DNA of 64,000 bases from Rossellomorea aquimaris TF-12 (GCF_001648555.1 NZ_LQXM01000029.1:124001-188000); one strand, 5' to 3'. Numbered from the stretch's first letter, positions 1 through 9,657 are shown. The notes: generated from the letters alone by a model not told the origin. Numbers and translations: made by a program.

Positions 1-1971
1 GATGGACTGCTTAAAGAGGAGGATTTCAAGAACGTTTCTGATGTTTTTAAGGAATACACAGGAGCTATTCACAAAAAAAGTGAATATTGGCAAGGACAGG
101 TATGGGAATATGAAACGTATTTTTATCCTTATGAACGATTCCTTAACTACCACACTGAGGACATTGTAAATAGACGTATTTTGGAAAACATACCCCATGA
201 TCTCTTCCAAGCATATAAAAGAGAATTCCATGAAGATTTTTCCATTGAAAAGCTGAATAAATGGAGTAATCCATTTATTCTTTTATTACAAACCGATTAT
301 TTAAATATGATTAAAGAAGAGTATGTAGAAGACTTACAGGTACTTATCGAAGTACCTTTTGACCCAAAGCTTCATTTGGTGATTTACAAAGAGGATGTTG
401 CTAAGAGAGAGAGAAGAAAGGAAGAGGAATTAGCAGAATTAAAAAGAAAGCAACAAGAAGAAGAACGGATGATCGATGATATATTTGGTCGTGAATATAG
501 TCCATTATTTAGAGGGGATATTCAATATATACTCCATATAGGGGAAACAAACACAGGGAAGACTCATCAGGCGATAAGCCGCATGAAGCGTGCAAAAAGT
601 GGAATGTATTTAGCGCCTCTTCGCCTTCTAGCACTTGAAGTGTACGATAACCTAAATAATGAGGGTGTTCCATGTAATTTAAAAACAGGGGAAGAAGAAA
701 AAGAAACCCCTTCTGCCAATCATGTTTCTTGTACAGTTGAAATGTTTCGGGAAGATGAAGAATATGAGGTCATTGTCGTTGATGAGGCACAAATGCTGGC
801 AGATCAAGACAGAGGATTTTCGTGGTATAAAGCGATAACGAAAGCTAAAGCAAAAGAGGTTCATATTATAGGAAGTGAAAATGTACGTCAACTCCTTTTA
901 GAATTAGTAGGAGAAGGTAACTTTCAGCTTCATCGATATAAAAGGGATATTCCATTAAAGGTAGAAGCGAAGGAATTTCAACTGCGACATACAAGGCAAG
1001 GAGATGCCATTGTTTGTTTTTCAAGAAAGAAAGTACTTGATACAGCATCAAGACTACAAAATTATGGGCATAAGGTAAGTATGATTTACGGAAGCATGCC
1101 CCCAGAAACAAGAAAAAAGCAGATGATGCAATTTATAAATGGAAAAACAAAGGTTATTGTTGCAACAGATGCCATCGGAATGGGACTGAACTTACCTATA
1201 CGTAGAATTGTTTTTTTAGAAAACGATAAATTTGATGGAACTAGGAGGAGAAGACTTACTTCTCAAGAGATTAAACAAATTGCAGGCAGAGCTGGCAGAA
1301 AAGGAATCTATGATGAAGGTAAGGTAGCCTTTACGAAAGAAATTAGGGCAATGAAACAGCTTTTAGAACAGGATGACCAACCTTTAAAGACCTTTGCAAT
1401 TGCCCCAACAAGTGGAATATTTGAACGTTTCCAACGGTATTACCATGATTTAGAGCGGTTTTTCCAATTATGGGACAAATTTGATAGCCCATACGGTACA
1501 GAAAAAGCCTCCCTCTTTGAAGAAAGAGAGCTGTATGAACTTATTCGAGGGACGGACATCGAAGCAAAACTTTCATTAAATGATCTTTACGGCTTTTTAC
1601 ACCTTCCTTTTTCAAAGAAAGAGAAGCAGTTAACTGAGCAATGGTTAGAGTATATGCATGCCATTGTCGATGGTGAAGAATTACCGGAGCCACAAGTAAA
1701 GAATAAAAACCTTGAGCAGAAGGAAGTCTCTTATAAAGCCGTTGGACTTCATCTTTTAATGCTCTATCGATTAGGGAGGCAGACGGAAGCGTTTTATTGG
1801 GAGCGAGTGAGGGAGGACATAGCAAATGGTGTTCAAGAGAGCTTACGAACAGAGGTTACAAGCATGACACGTACATGCAAACAATGCGGTAAGAAGCTGC
1901 CACCAACGTTTGGGTTTCCAATTTGTGATCGATGTCATGCCACAAGGGTAAAAAGACGTACAAGAAGATGA
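1..1971 (+). CDS. Suv3-like DEAx-box RNA helicase (5' end outside window)
   Basis: The frame is open from base 1 with no stop, so the gene begins before the window; 656 residues are visible. It is an SF2 helicase most like the mitochondrial Suv3 RNA helicase family. The P-loop GETNTGKT is at visible residues 181-188, the DEAQ box at 261-264, and the second RecA domain shows the IVATDAIGMGLNL and QIAGRAGRKG motifs. A C-terminal zinc-ribbon-like element has CxxC pairs at 626/629 and 642/645, and an acidic-basic coiled stretch lies just before the helicase core. ATP-dependent RNA unwinding in the cytosol is expected from the family. A possible TTG at 181 is unlikely to be the start because coding sequence continues upstream of it. 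Confidence 0.85.
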   Translation, partial: DGLLKEEDFKNVSDVFKEYTGAIHKKSEYWQGQVWEYETYFYPYERFLNYHTEDIVNRRILENIPHDLFQAYKREFHEDFSIEKLNKWSNPFILLLQTDYLNMIKEEYVEDLQVLIEVPFDPKLHLVIYKEDVAKRERRKEEELAELKRKQQEEERMIDDIFGREYSPLFRGDIQYILHIGETNTGKTHQAISRMKRAKSGMYLAPLRLLALEVYDNLNNEGVPCNLKTGEEEKETPSANHVSCTVEMFREDEEYEVIVVDEAQMLADQDRGFSWYKAITKAKAKEVHIIGSENVRQLLLELVGEGNFQLHRYKRDIPLKVEAKEFQLRHTRQGDAIVCFSRKKVLDTASRLQNYGHKVSMIYGSMPPETRKKQMMQFINGKTKVIVATDAIGMGLNLPIRRIVFLENDKFDGTRRRRLTSQEIKQIAGRAGRKGIYDEGKVAFTKEIRAMKQLLEQDDQPLKTFAIAPTSGIFERFQRYYHDLERFFQLWDKFDSPYGTEKASLFEERELYELIRGTDIEAKLSLNDLYGFLHLPFSKKEKQLTEQWLEYMHAIVDGEELPEPQVKNKNLEQKEVSYKAVGLHLLMLYRLGRQTEAFYWERVREDIANGVQESLRTEVTSMTRTCKQCGKKLPPTFGFPICDRCHATRVKRRTRR

Positions 1972-2050
1972 CGATAAGCATATTAGAAGATAGACCAAGC
2001 TCTATTATGATAAAATCGGAGATGTAAATACTTATGATGAGGTGTTATCA

Positions 2051-2767
2051 TTGAAAATTGAAGTATGGTCAGACTATGTATGTCCATTCTGTTTTATAGG
2101 AAAGCGTCGATTGGAAGAAGCCCTAAACAGTTTTCCTCATAAAGAAAACGTAGAAGTTGAGTATAAAAGCTTTGAGTTAGATCCTAATGCTGAGGTTCAT
2201 TCACATTCATCCATATATGAACGTTTAGCAAAAAAATATGGAACCACTGTTGAGCAAGCGAAAGGCATGACTAAAAATGTAGCAGATCAAGCAGCAACCG
2301 TAGGGTTAACATTTAATTTTGACACAAATGTACCAACTAATACGTTTGATGCCCATAGATTGACAAAATATGCAAAGACTGTTGGGAAGGATGCTGAGCT
2401 GACTGAAAAGTTACTGCATGCTCATTTTACTGATTCAAAACACATTGGAGATAAGAATATACTTCTTAATATAGCGGAAAGCATTGGTTTAAATCGTCAG
2501 CAAGCTGAAAGTGTATTAAAAAGTAATGATTTCTCGGAAGACGTGCGTTTAGATGAAGAAGAAGCAAGACAGATTGGAGTGCAAGGCGTTCCGTTCTTTG
2601 TTATTAATCGCAAGTATGCTATTTCAGGCGCACAGCCTTCAGAAGTATTTTTAAACTCCCTCCAAAAGGTGTGGGAGGAAGAGAATGAATCATCTCCATT
2701 GCAATCTTTAGCACCAAGCAATGGGTTGAATTGCGATGAAAACGGTTGTGAAATACCCAAGAAATAA
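2051..2767 (+). CDS. DsbA-family (FrnE-like) thiol oxidoreductase
   Basis: A 238-residue cytosolic protein with no signal peptide. The N-terminus has the thioredoxin-type active site CPFC at residues 11-14, and the cis-proline loop GVQGVPFF lies near the C-terminus, as in FrnE/YwbO-type DsbA proteins. The helical insertion between them is of normal size. The C-terminus carries an extra Cys pair (CDENGC). Members catalyse thiol-disulfide exchange or act as isomerases, and the substrate is unknown here. The start is taken as TTG 2051, seven bases behind GAGGTG; GTG 2042 lies inside that ribosome binding site. It is followed by a bidirectional terminator shared with the converging CAP-domain gene. 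Confidence 0.85.
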   Translation: MKIEVWSDYVCPFCFIGKRRLEEALNSFPHKENVEVEYKSFELDPNAEVHSHSSIYERLAKKYGTTVEQAKGMTKNVADQAATVGLTFNFDTNVPTNTFDAHRLTKYAKTVGKDAELTEKLLHAHFTDSKHIGDKNILLNIAESIGLNRQQAESVLKSNDFSEDVRLDEEEARQIGVQGVPFFVINRKYAISGAQPSEVFLNSLQKVWEEENESSPLQSLAPSNGLNCDENGCEIPKK

Positions 2768-2771
2768 AGAA

Positions 2772-2808
2772 AAAAAGCAGGAGGAAGTTTCTTTTCCCCT
2801 GCTTTTTT
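2772..2808. terminator. Bidirectional rho-independent terminator
   Basis: The stem AAAAAGCAGG / CCTGCTTTTTT has T-runs on both strands. It lies between the convergent DsbA-like gene and the CAP-domain gene and can serve both. Confidence 0.85.
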
Positions 2809-2812
2809 GTCT

Positions 2813-3940
2813 TTAATTACTATAAAAGTTCTCGGTGAAATACGGCTGAGATTTTTCATTAAACGCTACACCTATTCCTAGATGTTCATATGTTTGCTGA
2901 AGGATGTTTTCTCGATGTCCTTTTGAATTCATTAAACCTTCATGAGCAAATATAGAACTTATCTGTCCGTAAGCTAAATTTTCTCCAGCTGTCCGAAAGG
3001 CAACTTGATCTTCTTCCATACGATTAAATGGTGATTGACCTTCTAAATTAGTATGACTGAAATAATTTTGTTCTGCCATATCAAGACTATGCTTTCGTGC
3101 GGTATCACGAACATGCTCGTTCCAGGAAAGGACATTCAAGCCGTGTTGAACTCGTGTAGCATTCGTAAGGTCGAATAGTTGAAATTCAAAGCCTTCCTTT
3201 AGCTCAGGACTAGAAGAGGTATAGAATGATTTCTTATTTTCCTCCAAGCTGTCTTTTAAAATTTGAATTGCTGTCACGGTATCATTTTCATGTTTATCAT
3301 AAAAGATGGTTACATAGTTTCCATCTACTTTGTATAATTCATGTTCACCATTATTTTGCAGTTCATAAAAAGTCAGTCCTTTTCTAATTTTACTTAAGGG
3401 ACGCCCAAGCTCATTTTGAACCGCTTCTTTTGAAACACCAAGCTTTATTCCTGATGAAGAAGAAAGAAGCTCCTGATTTGTATAAAGTCCATTCACTTGA
3501 TCTTGTTCGTCATAAGAAACCATGAAAAAATTTTGGTAGTTTTCATGATAGGTGTACCAGGAGACTCCGTACTCATTTTTTGAAATTCTCTTAGAAGCGC
3601 CTACTTCTTTTTCAACGTCCTTTTTCGAATCTCCAAGTTCAACATTATAAACGGAAAACGTTTGATTACTTGGTGTGGACAAAGTAGGTTTTTCTATTTC
3701 ATCGATTTCTTTTGAAGGTTTATTTTCCAAATTCCTAAAAGATTCGTCAATCTTTATTAGAAGTAAACTCACTTCATGGTACAATTGATCAAAAGCGTGT
3801 TGAACCTTCGGGTTGTTTTTTACTTCTTCTATCTTGGAGAGAACTGAATCAAATCCAGTTGCTTCTACCTTTTCCTCCCATATGGGTTTGGATATATAGG
3901 CAATGATAATGATCATTGTCAGTAATAATAGTCGTCTCAA
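2813..3940 (-). CDS. CAP (SCP/PR-1) domain secreted or membrane-anchored protein
   Basis: About 375 residues. An N-terminal hydrophobic segment (about residues 1-20) is followed by a linker, a CAP-associated domain (about 95-240) and a C-terminal CAP domain. The CAP domain shows HSLDMAEQNYFSH, a GENLAYG motif and GHRENIL, which together form the family's typical cavity. The domain order matches B. subtilis YlbC. The function of bacterial CAP proteins is poorly known; an extracytoplasmic role is likely. The best start is TTG 3940, eight bases behind GGAGTG. An ATG at 3964 gives eight more residues but has no clear ribosome binding site. Confidence 0.82.
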   Translation of the reverse strand: MRRLLLLTMIIIIAYISKPIWEEKVEATGFDSVLSKIEEVKNNPKVQHAFDQLYHEVSLLLIKIDESFRNLENKPSKEIDEIEKPTLSTPSNQTFSVYNVELGDSKKDVEKEVGASKRISKNEYGVSWYTYHENYQNFFMVSYDEQDQVNGLYTNQELLSSSSGIKLGVSKEAVQNELGRPLSKIRKGLTFYELQNNGEHELYKVDGNYVTIFYDKHENDTVTAIQILKDSLEENKKSFYTSSSPELKEGFEFQLFDLTNATRVQHGLNVLSWNEHVRDTARKHSLDMAEQNYFSHTNLEGQSPFNRMEEDQVAFRTAGENLAYGQISSIFAHEGLMNSKGHRENILQQTYEHLGIGVAFNEKSQPYFTENFYSN

Positions 3941-4144
3941 TATTTTAACACTCCATTCTATCATCCATTTTACCCAAAAAAGAATAGAAGTAAAAAGTGA
4001 TATGTTTATTTAATTATGAAGTACCCAAATCCATACCTCTTCAATCAAAAGTTCTGTTTTAGTATGGAATTCAATGGGTAACATAAATAAATGAATAGAT
4101 AAACTTCCAATACACTAAATTTACATATAAGGGGAAATGCAGAA

Positions 4145-4957
4145 ATGAAACTATCTCATGAAGAAAGAATTCAACTACATGAATTTAATAACCTTACAAA
4201 ATCATTAAGTTTTAATATGTATGATATATGCTATACAAAAACCCGTGAAGAAAGGGAAGCTTATATCGAATATATAGATGAACAATATAATGCGGATCGT
4301 CTTACCAAAATACTCACACATGTATCGGATATAATCGGTGCTCATGTTTTAAATGTTTCAAAACAAGATTATGTACCTCAAGGAGCTAGCGTTACCATTC
4401 TAGTGTCTGAGGGTCCTATTGTGGAAGTACCAACAGAGCATTTTGATGAATCACCGGGTCCACTTCCATCGACGGTTACTATGCATCTTGATAAAAGTCA
4501 TATTACTGTTCATACTTACCCTGAATACCATCCCCATGAAGGGATTAGCACATTCCGAGCAGATATTGATGTTTCTACATGTGGAGAAATTTCCCCACTA
4601 AAAGCATTAAATTATCTTATTCACTCCTTCGATACAGACATCATGACGATGGATTATCGAGTTCGCGGATTTACACGTGACATTAATGGACGTAAATTAT
4701 TTATTGATCATGATATTAACTCTATTCAAAATTACATCCCGGAAGAAATTAAAGATGAATACGACATGATTGATGTTAATGTCTATCCACAAAACATTTT
4801 TCATACAAAATGTAAATTAAAAGATTTCGATTTAAATAACTATTTATTTGGTTATACAAAGGACCGGTTGGCAGACGGAGAAGAAGAAGAAATTACGAAT
4901 AAAGTTAAGATGGAAATGGATGAAATTTTTTATGGGAAGAACATGAATCGTTTGTAA
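4145..4957 (+). CDS. speD: S-adenosylmethionine decarboxylase proenzyme, E. coli type
   Basis: A 270-residue protein that aligns along its whole length with the large (class 1A) E. coli SpeD rather than the roughly 125-residue Bacillus SpeH/SpeD. It shows [12 protein letters not shown], the LDKSHI cleavage site with predicted self-cleavage between Lys117 and Ser118 to form the pyruvoyl cofactor, and [11 protein letters not shown]. It decarboxylates SAM to supply aminopropyl groups for spermidine. The ATG is seven bases behind AGGGGAAAT. No spermidine synthase gene is adjacent, so it stands as a single-gene unit ended by its own terminator. Confidence 0.93.
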   Translation: MKLSHEERIQLHEFNNLTKSLSFNMYDICYTKTREEREAYIEYIDEQYNADRLTKILTHVSDIIGAHVLNVSKQDYVPQGASVTILVSEGPIVEVPTEHFDESPGPLPSTVTMHLDKSHITVHTYPEYHPHEGISTFRADIDVSTCGEISPLKALNYLIHSFDTDIMTMDYRVRGFTRDINGRKLFIDHDINSIQNYIPEEIKDEYDMIDVNVYPQNIFHTKCKLKDFDLNNYLFGYTKDRLADGEEEEITNKVKMEMDEIFYGKNMNRL

Positions 4958-4968
4958 TCAATGATTAG

Positions 4969-5007
4969 AATGCACTGACATATTTCTTTATGTCAGTGCA
5001 TTTTTAT
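4969..5007 (+). terminator. Terminator after speD
   Basis: The perfect stem AATGCACTGACATA / TATGTCAGTGCATT is followed by a T-run and lies 12 bases after the speD stop. Confidence 0.88.
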
Positions 5008-5091
5008 ATTTTGATTATCATCTTGTAGAAGGGAAAGGTATATGAAATGAAGAATAGATAAGTATACCTAAATTCGAAGGAGGAAATAGAA

Positions 5092-5892
5092 TTGAATTCA
5101 CATGAAATTGAATATAAATTGCATGGAGATGACATGCAATTTGTTGAAATAGAGCTAGATCCAGGAGAAAGTGCCGTTGCTGAAGCAGGTGGAATGATGA
5201 TGATGGAAGATGGTATTGGGATGGAAACCATTTTTGGAGATGGCTCTCAAGGAAAAGGTAATGGTGGCTTTTTAGGCAAATTGGTTGGAGCAGGTAAACG
5301 CGTACTAACGGGAGAAAGCTTGTTTATGACGGTCTTTACTAATGGAGGAATGGGTAAGAAACACGTTTCCTTTGCTGCTCCTTATCCTGGAAAAATCATT
5401 CCAGTTGATTTAAGTGAATTAGGGGGGAAAGTAATCTGTCAAAAGGACTCATTCCTTTGTGCTGCAAAAGGTGTTTCGGTTGGTATTGACTTCCAAAAGA
5501 AATTAGGGACAGGTTTCTTTGGTGGTGAAGGGTTCATAATGCAGAAACTTGAAGGAGACGGATTAGCCTTTTTGCATGCAGGAGGAACAATCCATAAAAA
5601 AGAGCTGCAACCTGGAGAAGTATTACGTGTAGACACAGGCTGCCTCGTTGCTATGACAAAAGAAGTGGATTACAACATTGAGTACGTTGGTAAGATTAAA
5701 TCTGCATTTTTAGGTGGAGAGGGTTTATTCTTTGCCACTGTTCGTGGTCCGGGAACAGTTTGGATTCAATCACTTCCTTTCAGTCGATTAGCTGAAAGGA
5801 TTTATGCGAGTGCTCCACAAGGTGGGGGTCGTCATACTGGTGAAGGAAGTTTACTAGGAGGACTTGGTGACTTTTTAAACGGAGACGATTAA
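5092..5892 (+). CDS. AIM24 / TIGR00266 family protein
   Basis: A 266-residue soluble protein, rich in glycine and beta-strand, recognised as the TIGR00266/AIM24 family. It has the typical phrases EPGE-like [12 protein letters not shown] near the start, a [15 protein letters not shown] centre and a DTGCLVAMT segment. The C-terminal tail is glycine-rich. The fold is a triple beta-sandwich known from structures; the biochemical role is not established. The start is TTG 5092, eight bases behind AAGGAGG, which is an unusually good ribosome binding site. The gene is monocistronic between two terminators. Confidence 0.82.
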   Translation: MNSHEIEYKLHGDDMQFVEIELDPGESAVAEAGGMMMMEDGIGMETIFGDGSQGKGNGGFLGKLVGAGKRVLTGESLFMTVFTNGGMGKKHVSFAAPYPGKIIPVDLSELGGKVICQKDSFLCAAKGVSVGIDFQKKLGTGFFGGEGFIMQKLEGDGLAFLHAGGTIHKKELQPGEVLRVDTGCLVAMTKEVDYNIEYVGKIKSAFLGGEGLFFATVRGPGTVWIQSLPFSRLAERIYASAPQGGGRHTGEGSLLGGLGDFLNGDD

Positions 5893-5905
5893 GTTATTTA
5901 TGTAT

Positions 5906-5940
5906 AAGACAGCAGAGAGACATGCGCTGCTGTCTTTATT
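5906..5940 (+). terminator. Terminator after AIM24 gene
   Basis: AAGACAGCAG pairs with CTGCTGTCTT and is followed by TATT. It lies just after the AIM24-family stop codon. Confidence 0.82.
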
Positions 5941-5974
5941 ATCGACTTAAAACTAAAACTTAGGGGGAAATGAA

Positions 5975-6361
5975 GTGAATGAATTCAAGGTAGGACAAAT
6001 CATTTGGCGAGACCTCACTGTTCAAAATGCGAGTGAAATTAAAGATTTTTATTCAGAAGTGATTGGATGGAAAGCTGAAAAACATGATATGGGAGGTTAT
6101 CATGATTATGATATTAAAACTCAAGATCAAGATGAGGTAGTAACAGGTATTTGTCATGCCCGCAACTCAAATGAGAGACTTCCTCCCCAATGGTTGATGT
6201 ATGTATATGTTGAGGATGTGAAAGAAAGCTCGAATAAATGTGTTAACCTTGGAGGGAAAATCGTTGATGGACCAAGGAAAATGGGAGATAGTGATTTTTG
6301 TGTGATTGAAGATCCAGCTGGTGCTGTTATTGGGTTGATGTCTTTAAGCACAGGCGATTGA
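5975..6361 (+). CDS. VOC-superfamily (glyoxalase-like) protein
   Basis: A 128-residue single vicinal-oxygen-chelate module pair. It begins GQIIWRDLTVQN, then has ASEIKDFYSEVIGWKAE, and ends with the DFCVIEDPAGAVIGLMS strand typical of the family. Members include dioxygenases, glyoxalase I and antibiotic-binding proteins, and nothing here points to one of these. The GTG start lies nine bases behind AGGGGG. No cysteine cluster or signal peptide is present, so the protein is probably cytosolic. It is followed by 0.9 kb without a gene. Confidence 0.78.
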   Translation: MNEFKVGQIIWRDLTVQNASEIKDFYSEVIGWKAEKHDMGGYHDYDIKTQDQDEVVTGICHARNSNERLPPQWLMYVYVEDVKESSNKCVNLGGKIVDGPRKMGDSDFCVIEDPAGAVIGLMSLSTGD

Positions 6362-6576
6362 TTATTGCTTTTTGCAGCTAACCTTAACCTTAAGAGAATT
6401 TCATATTTGATTCATGTTTACGAGGGATTGTTTTTATTTGTCGCATAACTTTGGTTACGACAACTGGATTTCGCCTCTTTTTGTTCTCCTTACCACTTAA
6501 AAGTACGTAAACATTTTTGATTTCACACTAGAATGCCGCTTCATTGAGAAATCCTCCTTTTAAAAAACTATAGGTT

Positions 6577-6740
6577 GTTGATAAAAAGTATCAAAAGTTG
6601 ATAATAAGTCTATGTTGTAGATAATACCCTCGATTAGTTGATCATATCTTTCCATAGTTCAGGGAAGTTGAAAATAAAAGTTCAAAAGTTAATAATAAAC
6701 GTTGAAAATTTAATAATAAAAGTTCAAAAGTTGATAATAT
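6577..6740. repeat. Imperfect 21-bp tandem repeat
   Basis: Three contiguous 21-base units at 6667-6687, 6688-6708 and 6709-6729 share the pattern GTTnAtAATAAAaGTTcAAAA. A partial fourth follows at 6730-6740, and earlier units appear at 6577-6596 and 6597-6607, with a diverged block between. Units are AT-rich and spaced by exactly 21 bases, two helical turns. Confidence 0.75.
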
Positions 6741-6886
6741 TTATTTAATGAGAGGTGTATTGCCTTGCAAAATTACATGTTTTTGGAGAAATATGACCTC
6801 ATTAGGAATTGTGAACGTTGAACTTTATGCAAATTAGCGTTAAGATTGTGCTTTTTGTATGAATTTTGGTGTGGATTTGTCAATCA

Positions 6887-6995
6887 GTGCAGTGCAATGA
6901 TGAGGAGAACTGTTTTGCTTGCAGCTATCGTTCGGCGGATTCGCTTCATTGTGCTGCACAACCTTACTTCATCAGGAGTCTGTTCAGTTCTCATC
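6887..6995. other. Interlocking inverted repeats, possible structured RNA
   Basis: GTGCAGTGCAATGA (6887-6900) pairs with TCATTGTGCTGCAC (6946-6959) with two mismatches. The overlapping GATGAGGAGAACTG (6899-6912) can instead pair with CAGTTCTCATC (6985-6995). The two stems cannot fully form together, giving alternative folds. A terminator-like hairpin follows about 80 bases later. It could be a small RNA or a decayed mobile element. Confidence 0.35.
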
Positions 6996-7075
6996 ACCAT
7001 CTATTAAAGCTTTCCTGAAAAGTTAAAAGCAGCAACAGGTTTTCGATAGTATAGAACCGGAAATCAACGACTATT

Positions 7076-7107
7076 AAAAAGGGTCCGTTTACTGGATCCT
7101 TTTTTAT
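7076..7107 (+). terminator. Orphan terminator-like hairpin
   Basis: AAAAAGGgTCC pairs with GGAtCCTTTTTT followed by AT. No coding sequence lies directly upstream, so it may end a non-coding transcript. Confidence 0.6.
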
Positions 7108-7269
7108 AATGGGATTAAACAGTGCTGTATTATAAATAAATAAAAACATAAGATAAATCAATATAATACCATGTCTTAATAAAAGTCCCTTGCTATTTTC
7201 ACATCAAAGCTTCACTATAATAAACGAGTATTCATTCAAGAACGCAATAATAGAAAGTAGGAATTTTCA

Positions 7270-8667
7270 TTGAACTCATTTTTAACTTTAGGTATTTCGG
7301 ATAAGGTCAACAAAATATTGAAAAAAAGCGGAATTAACACTCCAACACCTATACAAGAAAAAGTCATTCCAACTCTCCTTAAAGGGAAGGATGTAATTGC
7401 AAAGGCCCAAACAGGTACTGGAAAAACATATGCGTATGTATTGCCGATGCTGGAGAAAGCTCAAAAGAATCGTCATCATATCCAAGGATTAATACTAACT
7501 CCTACGAGAGAGTTGGCGATTCAAATTACAAATGAGATTAAAAAAATAACAAAAGATATGAAGGGTTTCGAAGTTCTTTCGATATATGGTGGCAAGAGTC
7601 ATGAAGATGAAATTGTGCAACTCCAACAAAATGCCAGTATTGTAGTAGGAACACCGGGTCGCCTTTTAGATCACATAAAAAGAGGAAATCTCCAATTATC
7701 CCAACTTACATTTTGTGTTATTGATGAAGCGGACCAAATGCTTCAGATAGGATTTTTGAATAAAGTAGAAGAGATAGTGAGAGAAACTCCACCTCAACGA
7801 CAGACAATGTTATTTTCAGCAACTATACCATCAGAAATTAAAAAGTTGGCAACCAAGTATTTGAATAAACCTGAGTTTATTGAAATAGAGGGGGCTCAAG
7901 TTTCAACCTTAGTTAATCAATTTGCGATTTTTACCGTTGATCGGGCAAAGCAGGACACAGTCATTCAATTGATTGATGCCTTTCAACCAGAGAAGTCGGT
8001 GGTTTTTTGTCGAACAAAACGTAGAGTGTCAAAGCTCTATCAGGTTCTAAAATCCAAGGGTTATAAAGTTGATGAGCTTCACGGAGATATACCTCAGGAA
8101 AAACGAGAAGAAGTAATGGAACGTTTCAGAAAAGGTCAAGTACCGATTCTCATCGCTACTGATGTTGCTTCAAGAGGACTCGATATTGAAGGAGTAACCC
8201 ATGTATTTAATTATGATATGCCGGAAAATGCCGAGAGTTATACTCATCGGATTGGACGTACAGGAAGAGCAGGTGCCGCAGGTGTAGCGTACACTTTGTA
8301 TTCAAGCGAAGAAAGACCGTTATTGGATAAGATAGAAAATGCGCTGAATAGTCGCATTCAAAAACAAAATTTAGGTAATACCATCCCACTTAAAGATAAA
8401 GCCTCATCAAAAAGAAATAACAAGGGAAGAACTAAGAAAAATCCACCAAACACAAAAATAGTTTCAAAAAAGGCAGTGGATAAGAATAAAGCTTCTACCT
8501 ATGTAAAAGAAGAAAAAACACCTTCGAGAGTAACCGAAGGAATAAAGCAGAACCCATCCTCCAGTACTAAAAAAAGAGATGGGAGAGGATTGAAAAGTCC
8601 CTCAGACGCTAAAGGTAAAATGAATAGAAAAAAATCAGTCCGTCAACAACAAGGTCGTAAAAAATAA
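7270..8667 (+). CDS. DEAD-box ATP-dependent RNA helicase
   Basis: A 465-residue protein with the full motif set: Q motif (TPTPIQ), motif I AQTGTGKT, Ia PTRELAIQ, Ib TPGRL, II DEAD, III SAT, V ATDVASRGLDI and VI HRIGRTGRAG. A Lys/Arg/Ser-rich tail of about 90 residues follows residue 375, as in the RNA-binding tails of bacterial cold-shock helicases. It remodels RNA or ribosomal particles in the cytosol. It is a Csh/DeaD-type enzyme, but the subfamily cannot be set by eye. The start is TTG 7270 behind a modest AGTAGGA. A strong terminator follows at once. Confidence 0.92.
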   Translation: MNSFLTLGISDKVNKILKKSGINTPTPIQEKVIPTLLKGKDVIAKAQTGTGKTYAYVLPMLEKAQKNRHHIQGLILTPTRELAIQITNEIKKITKDMKGFEVLSIYGGKSHEDEIVQLQQNASIVVGTPGRLLDHIKRGNLQLSQLTFCVIDEADQMLQIGFLNKVEEIVRETPPQRQTMLFSATIPSEIKKLATKYLNKPEFIEIEGAQVSTLVNQFAIFTVDRAKQDTVIQLIDAFQPEKSVVFCRTKRRVSKLYQVLKSKGYKVDELHGDIPQEKREEVMERFRKGQVPILIATDVASRGLDIEGVTHVFNYDMPENAESYTHRIGRTGRAGAAGVAYTLYSSEERPLLDKIENALNSRIQKQNLGNTIPLKDKASSKRNNKGRTKKNPPNTKIVSKKAVDKNKASTYVKEEKTPSRVTEGIKQNPSSSTKKRDGRGLKSPSDAKGKMNRKKSVRQQQGRKK

Positions 8668-8673
8668 ATTTTT

Positions 8674-8709
8674 AAAAGCATGTGCTAATGAAGCACATGC
8701 TTTTATTTT
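8674..8709 (+). terminator. Terminator after DEAD-box helicase gene
   Basis: AAAAGCATGTGC pairs perfectly with GCACATGCTTTT, followed by ATTTT. Confidence 0.88.
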
Positions 8710-8857
8710 ACGATAATAAAAGCTACCCTTCAGTACTATTTTAAAATAATAACGGTTTTTTATACTGTTATTTCAATATAACAATAACCTAAAACCCCTT
8801 TTATGTTAGTATAACTATGGGTTATTTTTTATATAAAAAGGAGTTTTCGAGAATAAA

Positions 8858-9610
8858 ATGAAGCTAGTATCATGGAATGTAAACGGAATTAGAGCTTGCG
8901 TGAAGAAAGGCTTTTTAGATTTTTTTCATGAAATAGATGCCGATATCTTTTGTATACAAGAATCAAAGCTACAAGAAGGCCAGATTCATCTGGATTTAAA
9001 GGGATACCATCAATATTGGAATTATGCCCTAAAAAAAGGCTATTCAGGTACAGCAGTATTTACGAAAAAGAAGCCTTTATCTGTTTCCTATGGTATAGAG
9101 AATGAAAATGAGCCTGAGGGTAGAATTATCACTTGCGAATATGATGCATTTTTTTTAGTAAATGTGTATACACCAAATTCCAAAAGAGATTTATCCAGGC
9201 TTAAAGAGCGTCTACAATGGGAAGATAGAATAAGAGAATATGTAGTAACATTAAATTCTCAAAAACCTGTTATTTTATGTGGAGATCTGAATGTGGCCCA
9301 TCAAGAGATAGATTTGAAAAATGATCGATCTAACCGAGGGAATTCAGGATTTACAGAAGAGGAACGTGAGAAAATGACCGTTCTACTTAATAGTGGATTT
9401 ATAGACAGTTTTCGGTATATGTATCCAACAAAGGACGATTCTTATACTTGGTGGTCCTATATGAGTAAAGTTCGAGAACGGAATATTGGTTGGAGAATTG
9501 ATTATTTCATTGTTTCGTTGCAATTGAATGATCGTATACAAGAATCGATTATTCACTCAGATATTTTGGGAAGTGATCACTGCCCTGTATACTTAGAGTT
9601 GGACATGTAA
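8858..9610 (+). CDS. exoA: Exodeoxyribonuclease III
   Basis: A 250-residue member of the Xth/ExoA family, close to usual length. It begins KLVSWNVNGIRA, followed by the metal-binding Glu in CIQESKL, NVYTPNS, the GDLNVAH active-site loop, the RIDYF segment and the terminal GSDHCPV motif with the catalytic His. It is an AP endonuclease and 3'-5' exonuclease for base excision repair. The ATG lies behind AAAAGGAG. It stands alone, 190 bases after the previous gene's stop. Confidence 0.93.
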   Translation: MKLVSWNVNGIRACVKKGFLDFFHEIDADIFCIQESKLQEGQIHLDLKGYHQYWNYALKKGYSGTAVFTKKKPLSVSYGIENENEPEGRIITCEYDAFFLVNVYTPNSKRDLSRLKERLQWEDRIREYVVTLNSQKPVILCGDLNVAHQEIDLKNDRSNRGNSGFTEEEREKMTVLLNSGFIDSFRYMYPTKDDSYTWWSYMSKVRERNIGWRIDYFIVSLQLNDRIQESIIHSDILGSDHCPVYLELDM

Positions 9611-9657
9611 ATCAATAAAGATAATATAGAGTTATAAATATAGAAGAGGGTGTACAA

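Larger units (their letters stand above)
6362..7269. other. 908-bp gene-free region with repeats and inverted repeats
   Basis: No convincing reading frame on either strand. It holds an AT-rich 21-bp tandem repeat (6577-6740), two interlocking inverted repeats (6887-6995) and a terminator-like hairpin (7076-7107). The last 150 bases before the DEAD-box gene are plain AT-rich leader. Confidence 0.6.

Noticed and set aside
2497..2859. Minus-strand 120-codon frame
   Set aside because: It overlaps the DsbA-like gene and the terminator hairpin, and shows shadow-type composition.
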